Shown: positions 41,332-43,816 of the stretch, one piece after another
How the letters are laid out: the number at the start of each line of letters is the position of its first letter
Position numbering within the stretch: position 1 is the stretch's first letter
From: a virus
IMG/VR virus record: IMGVR_UViG_3300022744_000009
Coordinates: 1 to 43,816 of that record
Reading direction: 5' to 3' (one strand)
DNA length: 43,816 nucleotides
Notes under the pieces: model-generated
What the model was told of the DNA's origin: nothing
The model's input: only the letters and a program-made list of their open reading frames with translations
Databases searched by the model: none
Made by a program: the position numbers and the translations under genes

Positions 41332-41532
41332 TTATTCCATCCATTCATCAGGATAGATCAGATCGCCATTGCGATAGTATGGCTCACCATCGTATTCGCT
41401 GAGACTGGATATTTCATAGCATCCACGATCAACGGTGGAAACGTAGAAACAGCCAGGATGATTGCGGGACCATTCAATGCATGCGGTTTCGCATTCATCA
41501 TAGGTGGAGTATTGACGAGTGTAGGGGGGCAT
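41332..41532 (-). CDS. Small acidic Cys/Tyr-rich protein
   Basis: 66 residues from ATG 41532 with GGAACTAATCATG. Contains YDECETACIEWSRNHPGCFY and VDRGCYEISSLSEYDGEPYY. Three to four Cys and many Tyr/Asp suggest a small, possibly metal-bound or DNA-mimic-like fold. Function unknown. Confidence 0.65.
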   Translation of the reverse strand: MPPYTRQYSTYDECETACIEWSRNHPGCFYVSTVDRGCYEISSLSEYDGEPYYRNGDLIYPDEWME

Positions 41533-41534
41533 GA

Positions 41535-41765
41535 TTAGTTCCAATCACGGATAAGAGAGGGAAGATCGTGGCGAAAATGCCATAATTCATGATACACAGC
41601 CATTGCCTCTTGTGCATCATCGGCATTATCAGCGTTGAATGAAAGCACCATGATATGTTGCCATGCGGGATGATGCTTCCATCCATAGTTGTGATACAGG
41701 TAATCATCGGTATCTGGCAAGTGCTGGAGCTCTTGCAGGTTGCAGTAAATGTTCCTGGTTGCCAT
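41535..41765 (-). CDS. Small unknown protein, first of its group
   Basis: 76 residues with AAAGGAACAATCATG. Beta-start MATRNIYCNLQELQHLPDTD then IMVLSFNADNADDAQEAMAV and YHELWHFRHDLPSLI. Resembles a small alpha/beta protein. It lies immediately downstream of the iteron-bearing non-coding region, so its expression is probably set there. Confidence 0.66.
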   Translation of the reverse strand: MATRNIYCNLQELQHLPDTDDYLYHNYGWKHHPAWQHIMVLSFNADNADDAQEAMAVYHELWHFRHDLPSLIRDWN

Positions 41766-41827
41766 GATTGTTCCTTTCAGAGGGGTGGATGGATTGAAGA
41801 ATCAAGAATCTAATCAGAAACAAGGGT

Positions 41828-41854
41828 AAAAGACTGCTAGACTCCTAGACTGTA
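41828..41854 (-). repeat. Iteron cluster 1 (inverted)
   Basis: AAAAGACT then GCTAGACT-CCTAGACT-GTA: three 8-bp-spaced AGACT units. The reverse complement reads TACAGTCTAGGAGTCTAGCAGTCTTTT split by two changes from clusters 2 and 3, so this copy faces the opposite way. Confidence 0.85.
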
Positions 41855-42096
41855 GGGGGGTCAAGGGGAGGCAAGGGGGTGCATGCCCTGAATCTACCCT
41901 ATCGGGGGAATCCATTAGCACCTATGCATAGCACCCAAAGGCGTAGGGAGATATGCATAGTGCTTAGCCTATAAAATAGGGGTATCAAAATTTAATGAAT
42001 GATTAATTCAAAAAATCTAATGGGGGTGTATATATCTAGCACTAGGGGTGCATAGATTATGGGGTAGGGGGTCGGGTAGGGGCAAGGGCACCCCCT

Positions 42097-42125
42097 ACAG
42101 TCTGACAGTCTAGCAGTCTTTTAAG
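42097..42125 (+). repeat. Iteron cluster 2
   Basis: ACAGTCTG-ACAGTCTA-GCAGTCTT followed by TTAAG: three tandem 8-mers with core CAGTCT. Identical over 29 bases to 42218-42246. Confidence 0.92.
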
Positions 42126-42217
42126 GGTGTCCCATGCTAGATTGTGTGTGTATGCTAGATTGCAGTGTGGCATAGATACAACGGTAGGGCATGGGGTAGG
42201 TGCCCGCGGGGGGTGCC

Positions 42218-42246
42218 ACAGTCTGACAGTCTAGCAGTCTTTTAAG
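42218..42246 (+). repeat. Iteron cluster 3
   Basis: Exact 29-base copy of cluster 2, 121 bases further right. The start-to-start distance is close to eleven and a half turns of B-DNA. Confidence 0.92.
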
Positions 42247-42292
42247 CGTCATTCTCATTAGTTCACACGTTAATGCAAACTAATGAAAATGC

Positions 42293-42307
42293 CCCTGCAT
42301 TGCAGGG
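42293..42307 (-). terminator. Short hairpin terminator of the 42318-43019 gene
   Basis: CCCTGC-ATT-GCAGGG, a 6-bp stem, lies about 10 bases beyond the stop of the leftward gene. On the - strand CATTTTCATT follows, a modest T tract. Probably a weak intrinsic terminator. Confidence 0.55.
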
Positions 42308-42317
42308 ACAAGGGAAA

Positions 42318-43019
42318 TTACATGGATGCCTCGTCGAGTGCGGAAAGATCCAGGAATTCTGCGATCTTCGGTGCTTTCGGCTTTTCCATTGCAGTGATGC
42401 GCTCTAGCAAGCGCGATGCCATTGCATCATCATCACCGAGAGTTTCCAGTACCATGCGCAATGTGCGAAGCTGGTTTGCAGGGAGAATGGTCTTTCCGGT
42501 TGCAAGCACCTTGAGGAGTTCCCGATAGCCGTTTGCGTGCGTTTCGCAGACTTTCAGGCATTCCGGCGTCAGGTCCGTGAACCGGAGCTTGTCGGCGATA
42601 AATGCAATCACATAATCGCGTGCGGTTGCATTGAACCATGCTTCAACACTTTCGCCACTCAGCCGGCTGCCCGCATTCTTTGCATCCATGAATGCGATGC
42701 ATGCATCTACGCTAATCTCATCATCAGTCACTTCCGTGCGTGCGCCGTGACTGGATTCATACAGGGATCGAACGATGCCATCTTGCGCGGATTCCAGCAT
42801 GGATCGGATATGATCCATCATACGCGGAATCGCCGCTTCAATGTCTGCCGATGCGATCATCGGAACACTGGCAAAGACACTCGGGAGTGCTTTCACCCCT
42901 TGTTTCGTCATCTTCTCGGTTTGTTTGCAGATCACGCGGGATTCACGCTGGTTCGGCCATGCGGCGCTGGTGCCAGCGATGAAAGGGACGATTGCGTGAC
43001 GATTGGAAACGTTGGACAT
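42318..43019 (-). CDS. Early protein of unknown function
   Basis: 233 residues from ATG 43019 (AAAGGTAAATCC upstream). The frame is open further but without a ribosome site. Basic N-terminus (AAWPNQRESRVICKQTEKMT), helical centre (DIEAAIPRMMDHIRSMLESA), then VDACIAFMDAKNAGS and FNATARDYVIAFIADKLRFT. The C-terminal segment NQLRTLRMVLETLGDDDAMA suggests a helical bundle. It is among the first genes transcribed leftward, as host-takeover genes usually are. No family recognised. Confidence 0.72.
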   Translation of the reverse strand: MSNVSNRHAIVPFIAGTSAAWPNQRESRVICKQTEKMTKQGVKALPSVFASVPMIASADIEAAIPRMMDHIRSMLESAQDGIVRSLYESSHGARTEVTDDEISVDACIAFMDAKNAGSRLSGESVEAWFNATARDYVIAFIADKLRFTDLTPECLKVCETHANGYRELLKVLATGKTILPANQLRTLRMVLETLGDDDAMASRLLERITAMEKPKAPKIAEFLDLSALDEASM

Positions 43020-43114
43020 GATAGGATTTACCTTTGATGGTGAATGGTGAGTGATGCGGATTGCATCTAGCATTGCACGCATTCATGGGCATGCAATGCT
43101 AGGGCAATCGTGCG

Positions 43115-43288
43115 TTAGTCTGTCACACGATCAATGTGCAGGCTTGCCACAATCAATTCACGATAGGCCGCCATGCGCCCGGCCGCATCCGCTAGCTTGC
43201 GCCATGCATCCGCATAGCTATCGGCAAACAACCAATTTTGATGCACATAGCCTGATGCTTCGATGATGCGATAGTGATAGCGATTCAT
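43115..43288 (-). CDS. 57-residue early protein
   Basis: MNRYHYRIIEASGYVHQNWL, FADSYADAWRKLADAAGRMA, then AYRELIVASLHIDRVTD. A short strand pair then a helix. It has a GGAATCATCATCATG start. Codon use resembles neighbouring early genes. The 'YR--EA-GYVH-N---SYADAW' pattern looks like a small conserved phage domain, but I cannot name it. Confidence 0.7.
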   Translation of the reverse strand: MNRYHYRIIEASGYVHQNWLFADSYADAWRKLADAAGRMAAYRELIVASLHIDRVTD

Positions 43289-43315
43289 GATGATGATTCC
43301 TAGTGATTGCGATGC

Positions 43316-43459
43316 TCAGAGAACCAGTGCGCCATTGTGCCACATGCGCACACACTTACCTTGCTTCAGCAGTGCATTATAGACACGGTGGATACTGGAA
43401 AGTTTCGGACTGGAAATGCTTTCGATTCCGTTGATGCTAATCCATGTGACAGTGTGCAT
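43316..43459 (-). CDS. 47-residue early protein, first leftward gene
   Basis: MHTVTWISINGIESISSPKL, SSIHRVYNALLKQGKCVRMW, then HNGALVL. AGGAAACGATCATG provides a good start. It is the promoter-proximal gene of the left arm. The compact beta-helix-beta layout is plausible for a small regulatory or inhibitor protein. No family recognised. Confidence 0.68.
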   Translation of the reverse strand: MHTVTWISINGIESISSPKLSSIHRVYNALLKQGKCVRMWHNGALVL

Positions 43460-43693
43460 GATCGTTTCCTAGTGGTTACTTGATGACTGTTAGAGCGATT
43501 GCCCTGCTAGTAGTTCCGTCCGAAAGTGTAACAGTTCTCTAGCTTGTCGTTTTCTTTCCCTTATTCTAGTTTGAGTGCAGACCATCCCGATAGTTCCCTG
43601 CCGTTACACTCTGTTACATATTCCCTGCACATGCACTATCCTGCACCCTGCCAGCCAGCATGCGAATGGTAGCACGAATGCGAATCATTCTCA
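43460..43693. promoter_or_regulatory. Divergent control region, left-arm side
   Basis: Non-coding. It must hold the promoter for the leftward arm and, with bases 1-258, that for the rightward arm. It contains AGTGTAACAG (43525-43534), GTTACACT (43603-43610) and CTGTTACA (43611-43618), that is three GTTACA-type sites in both orientations, and pyrimidine-rich CCCTGC repeats up to 43653. No near-consensus -35/-10 was found on either strand, so an activator-dependent promoter is likely. Confidence 0.5.
43525..43618. repeat. GTTACA-type repeated sites
   Basis: TGTAACAG near 43527 is the inverted form of CTGTTACA at 43611-43618, and GTTACACT at 43603-43610 is the inverse of AGTGTAAC at 43525-43532. 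These are candidate operator half-sites for one of the helix-turn-helix proteins (38837-39244 or 23708-24136). Confidence 0.45.
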
Positions 43694-43816
43694 TGCGCAA
43701 TCGCAAACAGAGGGGGGGGGCTGGGCTTTTTTGGGCTGCTGGGCTGGCCTATCCTAATAGAACCCCACCCAATTTCCTAAACATTTTCAAACTTGCCTTG
43801 CCTCCAGCAGATTCCT
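43694..43816. repeat. Terminal direct repeat, right copy
   Basis: Exact copy of 1-123. The last base of the window corresponds to base 123, so the sequence continues at base 124 on the circle. Confidence 0.97.

Larger units (their letters stand above)
41766..42317. other. 552-bp non-coding region with iterons, origin/control candidate
   Basis: No ORF of note. It holds three clusters of 8-bp iterons, repeated GGGGTAGG and G-run motifs, and TATGCATAG twice (41933-41958). An AT-rich stretch lies at about 41970-42035. A direct repeat GCTAGATTG...GCTAGATTG is near 42133-42165, and an inverted repeat CATTAGTT/AACTAATG is at 42256-42285. The mix of clustered short repeats with an AT-rich block is typical of replication origins or of complex operator regions. 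Confidence 0.7.

Noticed and set aside
41961-41972. TGCTTAGCCTAT shared with 22476-22487, possible phage promoter
   Set aside because: A 12-base match in 43 kb is expected by chance many times, and the flanking bases do not align.
1-43816. tRNA genes, integrase, attachment sites, toxin-antitoxin pair, phage RNA polymerase
   Set aside because: None was recognised on either strand. By eye a divergent tRNA could be missed; a covariance-model scan would settle it.

Overview
This window reads as a complete, circularly closed genome of a tailed bacteriophage. The first 123 bases are repeated exactly at the end, so the unit length is 43,693 bp. The gene set is a T7/P22-style terminase, a portal, a scaffold, an SU10-type major capsid protein, head-to-tail adaptor and nozzle-like proteins, a tailspike, and three consecutive internal/ejection-type proteins. 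There is no tape measure, tail tube or sheath gene, which points to a short-tailed (podovirus-like) particle. No integrase, phage RNA polymerase, tRNA or CRISPR array was seen. Three good sigma70-type promoters and many AGGA-type ribosome sites suggest a lytic phage that uses host RNA polymerase. A Gram-negative host is likely but cannot be named from the sequence.

The layout has two converging arms. The right arm (259-22457, + strand) holds packaging, capsid, tail and ejection genes, nearly all overlapping or separated by a few bases. It ends with a two-gene cassette: a small protein resembling the head-spike base of gene transfer agents, then a 472-residue protein. The C-terminal ~420 residues of that last protein lie in a block that is abruptly GC-rich and encodes a NodB-like polysaccharide deacetylase fold. 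A 12-bp-stem bidirectional terminator (22517-22554) separates the arms. The left arm (43459 down to 22577, - strand) holds replication, recombination and nucleotide-metabolism genes: an A-family DNA polymerase with unusual active-site residues, an unusual P-loop replicative ATPase, a RecD-like SF1 helicase, a RecB/Cas4-type nuclease with four Fe-S-like cysteines, a Sak4-like recombination ATPase, MazG and DHH hydrolases, DUF3310, an HNH-AP2 homing endonuclease and about twenty small unknown genes.

Control regions: the two arms diverge from a ~490-bp region that spans the contig ends (43460-43693 plus 1-258). It contains GTTACA repeats, a TTACA...CCTGC motif on both sides, and a tandem duplication of the first gene's translation start. 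A second non-coding block of 552 bp (41766-42317) carries three clusters of 8-bp iterons next to an AT-rich stretch and is the best origin or control-site candidate. Two left-arm promoters share a near-identical core (GCGTGTCAA followed by a C run on the + strand), and each is followed by a stem-loop in its 5' leader.

How it fits together: early leftward transcription would make host-takeover proteins and the replisome. Late rightward transcription would make the virion. The modular GC-rich spike tip is probably the recently exchanged host-recognition part. No canonical endolysin was recognised. The lysis candidates are two small membrane proteins (5352-5585, 13238-13483) and, speculatively, the HExxH zinc-protease-like first gene.
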